Assembly: GCA_030696845.1 (NCBI GenBank)
Contig: JAUYRJ010000058.1
Span: forward strand, 1 to 32,721
DNA: 32,721 nt
Direction: 5' to 3'
DNA from: Polynucleobacter sp.
GTDB lineage: Bacteria; Pseudomonadota; Gammaproteobacteria; Burkholderiales; Burkholderiaceae
Part shown: positions 1 through 9,436 of the stretch, in pieces
Layout: each line of letters starts with the position of its first letter
Position numbering within the stretch: the stretch's first letter is position 1
Translations under genes and position numbers: made by a program
The notes under the pieces: generated by a model
The model's database searches: none
Seen by the model: only the letters and a program-made list of their open reading frames with translations
What the model was told of the DNA's origin: nothing

Positions 1-309
1 TTTGTGGGCGTGCTCGTCATCATCTTTTTGTTTTATTGGATCGTGCGCCGTGCGTTTTTAATTGGACGCACTTCCTTGCAACTGGACCGGAGCTTTGCCG
101 GATTAGTGGCGAAGGGCGTTGGCATTTGGATTGGTTGGCAAGCCTTTATTAATATGGCGGTTAATCTCGGGCTATTGCCAACCAAGGGGCTTACATTGCC
201 TTTAGTAAGTTATGGCGGCTCTGGTATTTTGATGAATGCCGTTGCGATTGCGGTGCTGCTCAAGATCGATTATGAAAATCGGGTGCTGATGCGCGGAGGC
301 AAGCTATGA
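1..309 (+). CDS. ftsW: FtsW, lipid II polymerase of the divisome, C-terminal part only
   Basis: Partial gene: the reading frame is open from base 1, so only about the last 102 residues are present. FtsW is a SEDS-family membrane glycosyltransferase that polymerises lipid II at the septum with FtsI. The fragment holds the family's last membrane segments and the conserved stretch [19 protein letters not shown], which is diagnostic of FtsW/RodA proteins; the short [10 protein letters not shown] form with a following charged tail fits FtsW. The stop overlaps the murG start in ATGA (306-309), so the two are translationally coupled. Its place directly before murG and murC in a dcw cluster separates it from RodA. 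Confidence 0.95.
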   Translation, partial: FVGVLVIIFLFYWIVRRAFLIGRTSLQLDRSFAGLVAKGVGIWIGWQAFINMAVNLGLLPTKGLTLPLVSYGGSGILMNAVAIAVLLKIDYENRVLMRGGKL

Positions 310-1379
310 CAAAGCCTTCAATCTTGGTCATGGCCGGCGGAACCGGCGGACATATTTTTCCGGGCTTAGCCGTGGCGGAATATTTGCGCGCGCGTGGCTG
401 GAGCGTAGCTTGGCTTGGCAACCCCAATGGTATGGAGTACCGCTTAGTACCTGGTCGTGGTTTTCAGTTTGAATCCGTTGTGTTTGGCGGCCTAAGGGGG
501 AAAGGGTTGCTCACTAAGTTGATGCTGCCACTCAATTTGGCAAGAGCATGCTGGCAAGGCTGGAGCATTATTCGCCGGTTAAAACCCAGCGTGGTATTAG
601 GCATGGGTGGATACATCACCTTTCCAGGCGGACTGATGAGTGCGCTACTTAAGCGCCCGTTAGTACTGCATGAGGCTAATTCGGTTGCGGGTAGTGCAAA
701 TCGGTATTTGTCCAAAATTGCCACTAAAACCTTAACTGGATTCCCGAATACCTTACCGGGGAGCGAGTGGGTTGGCAACCCCATTCGTACTGAGTTTGAG
801 GTATTGGATACGCCAGCGCAGCGCTATGGCAAGCGCGCTGGACCACTTTCCTTGTTGGTGGTGGGCGGCAGTTTAGGCGCTAGCGCCTTAAATGAAACTA
901 TTCCGGCAGCTCTCGCATTGATACCCCTGGAAAATAGACCAATTGTTCTCCATCAAGCAGGCGAAAAGCATGTGGATGGGGTGAAACAGCGCTACGCCGA
1001 ATGGGGTGTCGTAGCGGATGTGCGTGCGTTTATTGATGATATGGCTGGAGCGTATGCATCGGCTGATTTGGTTGTTTGTCGTTCCGGCGCGATGACGGTT
1101 TCGGAATTGGCCGCTAGCGGGGTGGCCTCTTGCCTGGTGCCGTTTCCATTTGCAATCGATGATCATCAAACCGCCAATGCCCAGTTTTTGGCGAATGCGA
1201 ATGCCGCCAAGTTGCTTCCCCAAACAGAATTTAACCCCAGTGCGTTTGCGCAGTGGCTGCAAGGTATTGGGCGTATTGACTTATTACAGATGGCTGAGTG
1301 TGCGCATCAACTGGCAAAGATGCAGGCGACCGAGCGGGTTGCGGCAATTTGTGCGGAGTGCGCGGAGGTGAGTCGATGA
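306..1379 (+). CDS. murG: MurG, UDP-GlcNAc transferase making lipid II
   Basis: MurG adds N-acetylglucosamine from UDP-GlcNAc to lipid I on the inner face of the cytoplasmic membrane, giving lipid II. At 357 residues it has the usual family length. The N-terminal Rossmann half opens with the glycine-rich loop [13 protein letters not shown] (residues 11-23), followed by a second glycine-rich stretch [10 protein letters not shown]. The C-terminal half carries VVGGSLGA and the sugar-nucleotide site around [15 protein letters not shown]. The start is fixed by the ATGA overlap with ftsW, and the end overlaps murC in ATGA (1376-1379), so it sits inside a coupled operon. No irregularities seen. Confidence 0.97.
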   Translation: MTKPSILVMAGGTGGHIFPGLAVAEYLRARGWSVAWLGNPNGMEYRLVPGRGFQFESVVFGGLRGKGLLTKLMLPLNLARACWQGWSIIRRLKPSVVLGMGGYITFPGGLMSALLKRPLVLHEANSVAGSANRYLSKIATKTLTGFPNTLPGSEWVGNPIRTEFEVLDTPAQRYGKRAGPLSLLVVGGSLGASALNETIPAALALIPLENRPIVLHQAGEKHVDGVKQRYAEWGVVADVRAFIDDMAGAYASADLVVCRSGAMTVSELAASGVASCLVPFPFAIDDHQTANAQFLANANAAKLLPQTEFNPSAFAQWLQGIGRIDLLQMAECAHQLAKMQATERVAAICAECAEVSR

Positions 1380-2815
1380 AACACATTGTTCAGCAAATTC
1401 ATTTTGTGGGTATTGGCGGCGCTGGCATGAGTGGTATTGCTGAAGTTCTGTTGAATTTAGGCTATCAAGTATCGGGATCCGATTTATCGGAGAGCGCCAC
1501 AACCAAACGCTTACGGGAGTTGGGCGCCCATATTCAGATTGGCCACGATGCTAAGCATGTGGGTAGCGCTGAAGCGGTTGTTATTTCGACCGCAGTCGCT
1601 GGTAACAATCCAGAGGTATTGGCGGCGCGCGCCGCAAAAATTCCCATTATTCAGCGCGCGGTGATGTTGGGTGAGTTAATGCGCTTAAAGCAAGGCATCG
1701 CAATTGCCGGTACGCATGGGAAAACCACCACCACCAGCCTAGTTGCTTCCGTACTCGCAGAGGGTGGACTTGACCCCACCTTCGTGATTGGCGGAAAACT
1801 GAATTCAGCTAATGCCAATGCGCGCTTGGGTCGAGGCGATTTTATTGTGGTCGAGGCCGACGAGTCTGACGCCTCCTTCTTGCAATTATTTCCCGCTATG
1901 GAAGTGGTGACCAACATCGATGCTGATCATATGGATACTTATCAGCACGATATGGCGCGCTTAAAGCAGGCCTTTGTGCAGTTTACGCAGCGTATGCCAT
2001 TTTATGGAATCGCCGTTTTATGCGTTGATGATGCGAATGTGCGTGACATTATTCCGTTTGTGTCGCAACCCGTACTGAAATACGGCACCGCCGCAGATGC
2101 TGATATTCGCGCCACCCAAATTCATGCGGAGGGAACCCGCATGCGGTTTACAGTTGAGCGCCGAACCATACGTCGGCATGGCGTTATGCCGGGACCGCTA
2201 CAGATTGAACTCAATTTACCGGGTCTACACAATGTGCGTAACGCACTGGCTGCGATTGGCATTGCAACGGAGCTTGGCGTAAGTGATGAGGCTATTGTGA
2301 AGGCTTTATCGGAATTCAGCGGCGTCGGCAGGCGCTTCCAGCGCTATGGTGATATTGCCCTTCCGGCTGGTGGAAGTTACACGCTGATTGACGATTACGG
2401 ACATCATCCGGTCGAGATGGCGGCCACTTTAGCGGCAGCACGCGGCGCGTATCCTGGCCGGCGACTGGTTCTCGCCTTCCAGCCGCACCGTTACACCCGA
2501 ACCCGGGATTGCTTTGGTGATTTTGTCGATGTGCTGCGTGGTTTTGATGCGCTGGCATTAACGGATGTATATCCCGCAGGCGAACCCCGCATTGCGGGCG
2601 CCGATGGCGAAAGTTTGTTTAAGGCAACCTGCAATGGCAATCCAAGCGCTAATACAACACCGTTGAATGTTTCGGAATGCGCTTTTGTTGCCAACGTTGC
2701 CGATATGCCAAACGCGCTGCAATCCATGCTCCGCAACGGTGATGTTGTTATTACGATGGGCGCTGGATCGATATCCGGTTTACCGAGTGTATTGTCGGGG
2801 GCAAGCCATGGGTAA
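1376..2815 (+). CDS. murC: MurC, UDP-MurNAc--L-alanine ligase
   Basis: MurC joins L-alanine to UDP-N-acetylmuramate with ATP hydrolysis, the first step of the peptidoglycan stem peptide, in the cytoplasm. The protein is 479 residues. It shows the UDP-binding loop GIGGAGMSG (12-20), the Mur ligase P-loop GTHGKTTTT (from residue 112), the central-domain HMDTYQHD stretch, and the C-terminal DDYGHHP and FQPHRYTRT motifs. The open frame extends upstream to 1298, but the ATG at 1376 is chosen because it lies in an ATGA overlap with murG and gives the conserved N-terminus [15 protein letters not shown]. It overlaps ddl by 8 bases. murB is not next to it, as is usual in Burkholderiales. Confidence 0.97.
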   Translation: MKHIVQQIHFVGIGGAGMSGIAEVLLNLGYQVSGSDLSESATTKRLRELGAHIQIGHDAKHVGSAEAVVISTAVAGNNPEVLAARAAKIPIIQRAVMLGELMRLKQGIAIAGTHGKTTTTSLVASVLAEGGLDPTFVIGGKLNSANANARLGRGDFIVVEADESDASFLQLFPAMEVVTNIDADHMDTYQHDMARLKQAFVQFTQRMPFYGIAVLCVDDANVRDIIPFVSQPVLKYGTAADADIRATQIHAEGTRMRFTVERRTIRRHGVMPGPLQIELNLPGLHNVRNALAAIGIATELGVSDEAIVKALSEFSGVGRRFQRYGDIALPAGGSYTLIDDYGHHPVEMAATLAAARGAYPGRRLVLAFQPHRYTRTRDCFGDFVDVLRGFDALALTDVYPAGEPRIAGADGESLFKATCNGNPSANTTPLNVSECAFVANVADMPNALQSMLRNGDVVITMGAGSISGLPSVLSGASHG

Positions 2816-3800
2816 ACATGCATTGAGTTGGGGCGAGCGCGTTCGGGCTGATCTTGATCAACTGCGTACGCAAGACTTGGGTCGTGTAGGTGTTTTGCTG
2901 GGCGGAAGGTCGGCTGAGCGAGAAATCTCCCTGTTATCGGGAGGCGGTGTTTTACAGGCATTAATTGAAAAGGGGGTTGATGCCCATGCATTTGACCCGG
3001 GCTTACGTAGCCCCACTGAAATTGCGCAAGAACAATTTGATCGCGTATTTATTTCATTGCACGGCCGTTTTGGGGAAGATGGAACCATTCAAGGTCTATT
3101 GGAATTGTTGAACATACCCTATACCGGCAGCGGCGTGTTGGCTTCAGCCTTATCCATAGACAAAATCGCCACTAAACAAATTTGGTTAAGTAATGGATTA
3201 TCGACGCCGGAGTTTGAGGAATTAACTGCCCACAGCGACTGGTCGGCTGTTGTCGCCCATCTCGGACTGCCTTTAATTGTGAAGCCTGCGCATGAAGGTT
3301 CATCCTTAGGGTTAACTAAAGTAAAAACAGTTGAGGCCTTGCCAGAGGCGTATCAAAAGGCGGCTGCTTTAGATACCAAAGTGATTGCGGAAACATGCAT
3401 CATCGGCGATGAGTTGACGTGCCCGTTGGTAGGTCAAGGGAACACTGCTGAAGCGTTGCCTGTGATTCGGATTATTCCGCCCGAAGCAAATTATGATTTT
3501 CATAATAAGTACTTTTCAAATGATACCCAGTACCTCTGTCCAACTGGCTTAGATGAGTCGGTTAATGAGGCGGTGCAGGCTCTTGCCCTGGCTGCTTACC
3601 AGGCATTGGGATGCCGAACCTGGGGCCGTGCAGATGTGATGTTAGACCAGAGCACTGGAAAGCCGTATTTGCTGGAAATGAATACATCGCCCGGGATGAC
3701 TTCGCACTCCTTGGTCCCGATGGCAGCTAAGGCTGCGGGTGTTAGTTATGCCGATTTGGTTCTGTGGCTTCTGAGCCAAACTTTGGGTAAACAAGAATGA
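2808..3800 (+). CDS. ddl: Ddl, D-alanine--D-alanine ligase
   Basis: Ddl is an ATP-grasp enzyme that joins two D-alanines for the end of the peptidoglycan stem peptide. The product is 330 residues, slightly longer than the 306 of E. coli DdlB because of an N-terminal lead of about 25 residues. Visible motifs are [19 protein letters not shown] near the N-terminus, [15 protein letters not shown], the ATP-binding [14 protein letters not shown], and the metal-binding [16 protein letters not shown] near the end. The frame runs open back to 2667 inside murC; the ATG at 2808 is preferred because GGGGG (2797-2801) stands 6 nt before it and it overlaps the murC stop by only 8 nt. The stop overlaps ftsQ in ATGA. 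Confidence 0.95.
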   Translation: MGKHALSWGERVRADLDQLRTQDLGRVGVLLGGRSAEREISLLSGGGVLQALIEKGVDAHAFDPGLRSPTEIAQEQFDRVFISLHGRFGEDGTIQGLLELLNIPYTGSGVLASALSIDKIATKQIWLSNGLSTPEFEELTAHSDWSAVVAHLGLPLIVKPAHEGSSLGLTKVKTVEALPEAYQKAAALDTKVIAETCIIGDELTCPLVGQGNTAEALPVIRIIPPEANYDFHNKYFSNDTQYLCPTGLDESVNEAVQALALAAYQALGCRTWGRADVMLDQSTGKPYLLEMNTSPGMTSHSLVPMAAKAAGVSYADLVLWLLSQTLGKQE

Positions 3801-4654
3801 GCACAATCATTAGCCGCTCGTTTGATTTGCTGGCCATCGTGGCAGCACCCCTATGGAATAGCCCTGAGCGAATGACTCAGCTTAGTCGCTGGTTGATGCG
3901 GGCATTTATTTTCATGGTGCTGATCGCTGTTTTATTTTGGTTGGGTCAGCGCCCTGTTTTTGCATTAAAGCAAATGCAAATTGAACCTTTGCCGGGTCAG
4001 ACCGTAAAGCATGTCAATTTGCCATTAGTAAAAAGTCAGGTCTTAGATAAAGTGCAGGGTAATTTTTTTACAGTGCGCTTAGAAGATATTAAGCATGCAT
4101 TCGAGGCGATGCCTTGGGTTCGGCATGCCAGCGTTAGGCGTGTTTGGCCAAACGGCTTGGCAGTAAGCATTGAGGAACAAAAACCCTTGGGCATATGGGG
4201 AAGCCGTGATGATCAAAAATTGATCAATGGGTATGGCGAGGTATTTAGCGGGAATGTCGCTGATGCGGATGACGGCCTTAGCTTGGTTGAGTTTACGGGC
4301 CCGGAAGATTCAAATAAAGAAGTGGTGCAGCTCTATCGGAAGGCGAGTCGCTGGTTCTCACCGTGGAATGTCGAGGTGGCTAGCGTCAATTTATCGGATC
4401 GATATTCTTGGAATATCAAGCTATCCAATGGCATGCGCATTGAATTTGGGCGAGATGAGGAAGCGCAAGGAAAAGCCCTTACTGAAGAGCGAGTCGCACG
4501 TTTAATACAGTATTGGCCGCAAGTGCAAGAGCGATGGACTAATCGAGTGGATGCGATCGACCTGCGGTATGGCAATGGGTTCGCAGTCCACCTGGCTTCA
4601 ACAAGTCATAAAGCGGCCGAGTTAGAGATAAAAAAAGGCAGTACAAAACGATGA
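3797..4654 (+). CDS. ftsQ: FtsQ, bitopic divisome protein
   Basis: FtsQ recruits FtsL/FtsB and links early to late division proteins at the septum. The 285-residue product has a short cytoplasmic tail, one membrane helix (about 33-50, rich in F, V, L and I) and a periplasmic part. The region after the helix ([13 protein letters not shown] through [21 protein letters not shown]) fits a POTRA domain followed by the FtsQ beta domain. The phrase VRRVWPNxLxVxIEEQxP is typical of the family. The start is fixed by the ATGA overlap with ddl (3797-3800). Position between ddl and ftsA confirms the call. Confidence 0.95.
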   Translation: MSTIISRSFDLLAIVAAPLWNSPERMTQLSRWLMRAFIFMVLIAVLFWLGQRPVFALKQMQIEPLPGQTVKHVNLPLVKSQVLDKVQGNFFTVRLEDIKHAFEAMPWVRHASVRRVWPNGLAVSIEEQKPLGIWGSRDDQKLINGYGEVFSGNVADADDGLSLVEFTGPEDSNKEVVQLYRKASRWFSPWNVEVASVNLSDRYSWNIKLSNGMRIEFGRDEEAQGKALTEERVARLIQYWPQVQERWTNRVDAIDLRYGNGFAVHLASTSHKAAELEIKKGSTKR

Positions 4655-4683
4655 ATACAGGAATGAGGAAATTTGATGAGTAA
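4651..4683 (+). other. 10-codon mini-ORF bridging ftsQ and ftsA (possible translational relay)
   Basis: An ATG at 4651 overlaps the ftsQ stop in ATGA and opens a frame reading [10 protein letters not shown] before TAA at 4681-4683, which is 3-8 nt inside ftsA. It would let ribosomes pass from ftsQ to ftsA by two stop/start overlaps. This may be chance, since ftsA has its own Shine-Dalgarno sequence (GAGGA, 4665-4669). Confidence 0.2.
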
Positions 4684-5905
4684 AGATAACCGAGACTTAT
4701 TGGTCGGTCTTGATATTGGCACATCAAAAGTCGTTGCTTTGGTCGCCGAGCTGGGAGCTGATGGTCAATTCAATGTGGTTGGTGTGGGTCAAACTTCGTC
4801 CAAGGGATTAAAGAAGGGCGTTGTGGTGAATATCGAAGCCACCGTTCAGTCGATTCAGAAGGCGCTGGAAGAGGCCGAGGTGATGGCGGATCGGCGCATT
4901 GTTCAAGTCTTTACAGGAATTGCAGGAAACCACATTGTCAGTTTTAATTCGAGCGGCATGGTCGCAATTCGCGATAAAGAAGTCGGTTCCGGAGATGTGG
5001 AGCGCGTTCTCGAAACAGCCAAAGCGATCAATATTCCAACCGATCAACAAATTTTGCACATCTTGATTCAAGAATTCATTATTGATGGGCAAGAAGATGT
5101 GCGCGAGCCAATTGGTATGAGTGGCCTGCGCTTAGAAGTGAAGGTGCACATTGTTACTGGCGCGGTAAGCGCTGCGCAAAATATTGTGAAATGCGTGCGG
5201 CGTTGCGGCTTGGAAGTGAATGATTTAATTTTGCAGCCACTGGCATCGAGTCTTGCTGTTTTGACGGAGGATGAGAAAGAGCTGGGTGTGGTGCTGGTTG
5301 ATATTGGTGGCGGCACAACCGACATTGCAATTTATAGTCAGGGCTCCATCCGGCATACGGCCGTCATTCCCATTGCTGGCGATCAGATCACCAATGACAT
5401 TGCAATGGCATTAAGAACCCCGACTGTTGAGGCCGAAGACCTCAAGATTCATTATGGAATCGCACGCCAAGACATGGCCGATCCGACCGCCATGATTGAT
5501 GTGCCGGGTGTGGGCGATCGCGAGCCAAGACCCATGTCAAAACAAGCCCTCGCCGCAGTCATCGAGCCCCGTGTAGAAGAGTTATTTAGTTTGGTGCTGG
5601 GCGTGGTGCGCGATTCAGGATACGAAGGCATGGTCTCTTCTGGAGTAGTTTTAACCGGCGGTACCGCGCTTATGCCAGGCATGGTCGAGTTAGCGGAGCA
5701 AGTATTTTTAAGACCTGCGCGGATTGGCGCGCCCGAGTATCGGGGCCACCTGCATGAGGTGCTGCGCAGCCCGCGGTTTTCAACCAGTATCGGTTTGCTA
5801 ATGGAGGGCCAGGCTCAGTTATTGCGTGGTCGTCGTGTGTCCCAGTCGGGTGCGTTCCAAGGAGTTCTATCGCGAATGAAGGAATGGTTCGCGGGTAATT
5901 TTTAA
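4676..5905 (+). CDS. ftsA: FtsA, actin-like membrane anchor of FtsZ
   Basis: FtsA is an actin-fold ATPase that tethers FtsZ filaments to the membrane and recruits later division proteins. The 409-residue product begins with the phosphate-binding strand LLVGLDIGTSKVVALVAE, contains the 1C subdomain, the second phosphate loop VLVDIGGGTTDIAIY, and the adenosine motif VLTGGTALMPGM. It ends in an amphipathic stretch (GVLSRMKEWFAGNF) matching the C-terminal membrane-targeting helix. An in-frame TTG lies one codon earlier (4673), but ATG 4676 has GAGGA 6 nt upstream and gives the family start MSKDN. It follows ftsQ by 21 nt and precedes ftsZ. Confidence 0.97.
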   Translation: MSKDNRDLLVGLDIGTSKVVALVAELGADGQFNVVGVGQTSSKGLKKGVVVNIEATVQSIQKALEEAEVMADRRIVQVFTGIAGNHIVSFNSSGMVAIRDKEVGSGDVERVLETAKAINIPTDQQILHILIQEFIIDGQEDVREPIGMSGLRLEVKVHIVTGAVSAAQNIVKCVRRCGLEVNDLILQPLASSLAVLTEDEKELGVVLVDIGGGTTDIAIYSQGSIRHTAVIPIAGDQITNDIAMALRTPTVEAEDLKIHYGIARQDMADPTAMIDVPGVGDREPRPMSKQALAAVIEPRVEELFSLVLGVVRDSGYEGMVSSGVVLTGGTALMPGMVELAEQVFLRPARIGAPEYRGHLHEVLRSPRFSTSIGLLMEGQAQLLRGRRVSQSGAFQGVLSRMKEWFAGNF

Positions 5906-5949
5906 TTTTTTCGTCGTCGTCAATGTAACTAAGTCACTCAGGAGGGTTT

Positions 5950-7293
5950 ATGGAATTTGAAATGCTAGATCAAGAAACAGCCGGTAAGACCATTATTAAA
6001 GTGGTTGGAGTCGGGGGCGCTGGTGGCAATGCCGTCCAGCATATGATTCGTCGCGGTGTGGACGGGGTGGAGTTCATTTGCATGAATACCGATGCTGGTG
6101 CTTTGCAGCGCTCGGCAGCATCGATTAACTTGCAATTGGGATCAAGTGGTTTGGGGGCGGGCGCGAAGCCGGAAATCGGTGCAGCGTCGGCCGAAGAAGC
6201 GCGCGCTCGGATTGCGGATTCACTACAGGGTGCGCACATGGTATTTATCACCGCCGGTATGGGTGGCGGCACAGGCACCGGAGCGGCGCCAATTGTGGCG
6301 CAGGTCGCCAAAGAGATGGGCATATTGACCGTCGGCGTCATTAGTAAGCCATTCGACTTTGAGGGCGTAAAGCGTTTGAAGGTGGCCGAGGATGGCGCGC
6401 ATGAGCTGGAGAACTACGTTGATTCACTGATTGTGGTGCTCAATGAGAAATTATTTGAAGTGATGGGCGAAGATGCCGAGTTTGATAAAGCGTTTGCCTG
6501 CGCTGATGATGTGCTGCACAACGCTGTTTCGGGTATCGCGGAAATCATTAACGTTCAGGGTTTAATTAACGTCGACTTTGAGGACGTTAAAACCGTCATG
6601 GGCGAGCAGGGCAAGGCCATGATGGGAACTGCCACCGTTTCTGGCATGGATCGCGCGCGCCTCGCAGCAGAAGCGGCAGTCGCATCTCCGCTATTAGAGG
6701 GTGTCGATTTGTCTGGCGCACGCGGCGTACTGGTCAACATCACTGCCAGCCGTTCCCTAAAACTCTCTGAAACACGTGAAGTGATGGCGGCAATTCGCGG
6801 GTATGCGGCCGATGATGCTACCGTCATTTTTGGCACGGTATATGACGACAGCTTGGGCGATGCATTGCGTGTCACCGTCGTGGCAACGGGTTTAAATCAT
6901 CCCCAGTCACAGCAAAAAAGCCAGCCTGAGGTAGTCTGGAGAAAAGCTACGGGTACACATGATGCGATGCCTACTATGGCGGATTTGAACAGTTTTGCTC
7001 CAAGCAGCCCTTCCGCCGCAATCAGCAAGGCTGGTATGGACTCGGCGATTTCCGCTGTGGCTTCGAGTGCCGGCATGGCTTCATCTGGAACCAATGCGTT
7101 TGGTTCGGGCGCTGCCCAGCCAGCAGGCGTTGATTACAGCCAATATGATTTGCCACGGGTCTTCCGTTCCCGTGCCGAGCCCGCCAGCCCCCCCAGTTTG
7201 GGTGCAGACAGCTCGCCACAGGCAAAAACCATGCTGGATAAGGGGGCGGATTACTACGAAATCCCCGCTTTTTTACGTAAACAAGCCGATTAA
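5950..7293 (+). CDS. ftsZ: FtsZ, tubulin-like GTPase forming the Z ring
   Basis: FtsZ polymerises with GTP into the ring that organises septal wall synthesis. The 447-residue protein has the N-terminal VVGVGGAGGNAV loop, the tubulin signature GGGTGTG (105-111), the T7-type stretch NVDFEDVKTVM, a Ser/Ala/Pro-rich linker (about 320-430), and the C-terminal peptide YYEIPAFLRKQAD that binds FtsA, ZapD and other partners. The linker is longer than in E. coli (383 residues in total). The start has a near-perfect Shine-Dalgarno sequence, AGGAGGG, just upstream. It follows ftsA by 44 nt; no terminator is visible between them. Confidence 0.98.
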   Translation: MEFEMLDQETAGKTIIKVVGVGGAGGNAVQHMIRRGVDGVEFICMNTDAGALQRSAASINLQLGSSGLGAGAKPEIGAASAEEARARIADSLQGAHMVFITAGMGGGTGTGAAPIVAQVAKEMGILTVGVISKPFDFEGVKRLKVAEDGAHELENYVDSLIVVLNEKLFEVMGEDAEFDKAFACADDVLHNAVSGIAEIINVQGLINVDFEDVKTVMGEQGKAMMGTATVSGMDRARLAAEAAVASPLLEGVDLSGARGVLVNITASRSLKLSETREVMAAIRGYAADDATVIFGTVYDDSLGDALRVTVVATGLNHPQSQQKSQPEVVWRKATGTHDAMPTMADLNSFAPSSPSAAISKAGMDSAISAVASSAGMASSGTNAFGSGAAQPAGVDYSQYDLPRVFRSRAEPASPPSLGADSSPQAKTMLDKGADYYEIPAFLRKQAD

Positions 7294-7327
7294 TGAATTG
7301 CTCAATACAATAGCAGTATGTGTGGAT

Positions 7328-7374
7328 GCCAGCGCAGCGCCCCTCCGGACGACGAATCCTGCGCTCGCGTTGGC
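7328..7374 (+). other. Long hairpin between ftsZ and the peroxiredoxin gene
   Basis: Bases 7328-7340 pair with 7361-7374 to give a 13-bp stem with one G-T wobble and one bulged C, closing a 20-nt loop. No T run follows, so it is not a standard intrinsic terminator. It lies in the 114-nt gap after ftsZ and could be a processing or stabilising structure. Pairing was done by eye. Confidence 0.5.
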
Positions 7375-7407
7375 ACGCCCATTTATCACTATTGAATTGG
7401 AGATTTC

Positions 7408-7908
7408 ATGATTGCAGTCGTACAAAAATTACCTAACGCTACACTGTACGAGTTTTTAAATGAAGAGACAGAGGGTTGCTCAGTTGGACCTAATGCGTTT
7501 GAGGTGGATAAATTAGTTGCCGGTAAAAAGATCGTCATCTTTGCTTTGCCAGGCGCATTTACACCAACCTGTTCTGCACAGCACGTGCCTGGATATGTTG
7601 CGCAATACGACGCGATCAAGGCTAAGGGTGTGGATGAGATTTGGTGTGTTGCTGTAAACGATCCATTTGTAATGGGCGCATGGGGTCGTGAATTAAATGT
7701 GGGTAAAAAAGTGCGCATGCTGGGTGATGGTAGCGCGGAGTTCACGAGCAAACTGGGTATGGAATTTGATTTGACGAAGCGCGGCTTGGGCATTCGTTCG
7801 CAGCGCTATGCCATGGTTGTTGAGGATGGTGTTGTGAAATCACTGTCTTTAGAGGCTCCTGGAAAGTTCGAGGTGAGCGATGCCGCTTCGGTTTTGAAGC
7901 AGCTGTAA
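7408..7908 (+). CDS. Peroxiredoxin, Prx5 (Redoxin) type
   Basis: This thiol peroxidase should reduce hydrogen peroxide and organic hydroperoxides in the cytoplasm, with glutathione/glutaredoxin or thioredoxin as reductant. The 166-residue protein has the Prx5 pattern: VIFALPGAFTPTCSAQHVPGYV, with the peroxidatic cysteine at about residue 55 in PGAFTPTC, then CVAVNDPFVMGAWG and a C-terminal thioredoxin-fold end. Another cysteine (about 24) could be resolving but is not at a position I can assign firmly. TTGGAGA stands just before the ATG. The place between ftsZ and lpxC is common in Burkholderiales, as recalled from such genomes. Confidence 0.9.
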   Translation: MIAVVQKLPNATLYEFLNEETEGCSVGPNAFEVDKLVAGKKIVIFALPGAFTPTCSAQHVPGYVAQYDAIKAKGVDEIWCVAVNDPFVMGAWGRELNVGKKVRMLGDGSAEFTSKLGMEFDLTKRGLGIRSQRYAMVVEDGVVKSLSLEAPGKFEVSDAASVLKQL

Positions 7909-7948
7909 TTTATTGTTGTCAGTAGGATTCCCGAATTCAATATAAGTC

Positions 7949-8866
7949 ATGATGCTGAAGCAACGAACCATAGCCAATCCAGTTAAAACCGTTGGCATTG
8001 GCTTACATTCTGGGCGAAAGGCAACGCTGTCGATTAAGCCTGCTCCAGTGAATTCGGGCGTCCAATTTGTTCGAGTTGATCTGCCGGAGCCAGTCTTGAT
8101 TCCGGCAGACGCCTTATCCGTAAGCGACACCCGCCTTGCCTCTGTGCTACAAAAAGAGGGGGTGCGCGTTTCCACGGTGGAGCACTTGCTCTCTGCCTGT
8201 GCTGGTTTAGGGTTGGACAATCTCTTGATTGAGGTGGATTGCGAAGAAATTCCGATCATGGATGGTAGCGCGGCATCGTTCTTATTTTTGATTGAATCCG
8301 CTGGAATTGTGGAGCAAGATGCGCCGCGTCAATTTATGGTGATCAAAAAGCCGGTGGAAGTGCGTGATGGCGATAAGCTTGCGCGGCTCGAGCCATTTTT
8401 TGGTTTTAAGCTCGACTTTAGAATTGACTTTAAACACCCTGCAGTCGATAAAACGGGTCAGCATTTTGTGGTGGATTTTGCCGAACATGCCTATCGTAGT
8501 GAAATTGGAAGGGCGCGTACATTTGGCTTTGCGCATGAGGTAGAAGCCTTGCGCGAGATTGGGCTTGCCCGCGGTGGCAGCCTGGATAATGCGATTGTTT
8601 TGGATGAGCATCGCATCTTAAATAATGAAGAATTGCGCTACGAAGATGAGTTTGTGCGCCATAAGATTTTGGATGCGATTGGCGATCTGTACTTAGCGGG
8701 TCATCCGATCGTTGGGGCTTATGTCGCTGAAAAATCAGGCCACGGCTTAAACAATGCTTTATTGCGCAAGCTCTTGGATGACCCTAGTGCCTATTCTATT
8801 GAGGCGTTTACGTTAGCCAACGCCCCTGCGGCCTATACCAGCGAAAGCCAGCCTCTATTCTTTTAG
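7949..8866 (+). CDS. lpxC: LpxC, UDP-3-O-acyl-N-acetylglucosamine deacetylase
   Basis: LpxC is the zinc enzyme that commits UDP-3-O-acyl-GlcNAc to lipid A synthesis. The product is 305 residues, the same as in E. coli. Counting from ATG 7949, the zinc ligands fall at His79 (VEHLLSA), His238 and Asp242 (HKILD), exactly the E. coli numbering, which favours 7949 over the ATG at 7952. Other conserved parts are [14 protein letters not shown] and the C-terminal [18 protein letters not shown] region with the catalytic-site histidine. It follows the peroxiredoxin by 40 nt and ends 2 nt from the convergent dciA. Confidence 0.97.
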   Translation: MMLKQRTIANPVKTVGIGLHSGRKATLSIKPAPVNSGVQFVRVDLPEPVLIPADALSVSDTRLASVLQKEGVRVSTVEHLLSACAGLGLDNLLIEVDCEEIPIMDGSAASFLFLIESAGIVEQDAPRQFMVIKKPVEVRDGDKLARLEPFFGFKLDFRIDFKHPAVDKTGQHFVVDFAEHAYRSEIGRARTFGFAHEVEALREIGLARGGSLDNAIVLDEHRILNNEELRYEDEFVRHKILDAIGDLYLAGHPIVGAYVAEKSGHGLNNALLRKLLDDPSAYSIEAFTLANAPAAYTSESQPLFF

Positions 8867-8868
8867 GG

Positions 8869-9381
8869 CTATTTCACTTTAGCCTGTAGCAGGCGCTCCA
8901 CCGCTTTTCTGAGGTCCGAATGGGGATCGAGTTTCTCGAGTAAGTCATTCCAAGCCGCCCTAGCTGCGGTGTTGAGCCCTTTTGGCTTTTCTTTAGGCTG
9001 TGCTTGGGGTTTGATTGCCCATTCCGCATTGGGAAGGGCGGGTTTTAGCTTGACCTTAATGGCACTGCAAACAACCCCATTATTTGATAACTCATTGATT
9101 ATGCTAGGTAAAGATTGCTGAAGTCGGGCAGAAATACTGGCGTTAGGCACCATTAGCAAGAGTTCGCCGGCGCATTGGGACGACCAAACGGGCTCTATTT
9201 TTGTGCCAATATGGGCTAATTCCAGGTTTTTGAGGCTTTTATGTAGCGACACCTTCAGTTTGGCCAAGTCTTCTGTGCGAGCCAAAATCCCATCCATGGG
9301 GCCAGGGGTGCGCAAGCAATCAATCCAGTCGCGAGCTGCATTTGGCTTAGTGGAATGAGGGCGCTTTGGCTTTGAATTCAT
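8869..9381 (-). CDS. dciA: DciA-like protein (DUF721), predicted replicative helicase loader
   Basis: DciA proteins are the ancestral bacterial loaders of the DnaB helicase. This 170-residue product has the DUF721 core in its first 115 residues: DLAKLKVSLHKSLKNL, then VWSSQCAGELLLMVPNASISARLQQSLPSIINEL, where the alternating hydrophobic strand and helix resemble the KH-like DUF721 domain. The C-terminal third is Pro/Lys-rich and probably disordered apart from a last helix. It lies between lpxC and secA, facing lpxC tail to tail and secA head to head, a location where DUF721 genes are usual in betaproteobacteria. The assignment rests on pattern and context and is somewhat less certain than its neighbours. 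Confidence 0.75.
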   Translation of the reverse strand: MNSKPKRPHSTKPNAARDWIDCLRTPGPMDGILARTEDLAKLKVSLHKSLKNLELAHIGTKIEPVWSSQCAGELLLMVPNASISARLQQSLPSIINELSNNGVVCSAIKVKLKPALPNAEWAIKPQAQPKEKPKGLNTAARAAWNDLLEKLDPHSDLRKAVERLLQAKVK

Positions 9382-9436
9382 AGGGAAAAGGGCATTCGGG
9401 TGATAAACTCAAGGGCTTAATTTTGGTCAAAATCCC

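Noticed and set aside
888..1262. 124-codon open frame on the minus strand inside murG
   Set aside because: It lies wholly antisense to a well-conserved murG region, has no family resemblance and no ribosome binding site.
2667..2807. Upstream extension of ddl into murC
   Set aside because: It would overlap murC by about 150 nt and add non-family residues; ATG 2808 has a good ribosome binding site.
2840..2870. Second FNR-like palindrome (TTGATCAAC) in ddl
   Set aside because: The half-sites are spaced by two bases instead of four and it lies inside coding sequence.
6995..7411. 138-codon + strand frame overlapping the ftsZ linker and running to the peroxiredoxin gene
   Set aside because: It is an out-of-frame reading of the FtsZ Ser/Ala/Pro-rich linker; the composition is typical of a shadow frame.
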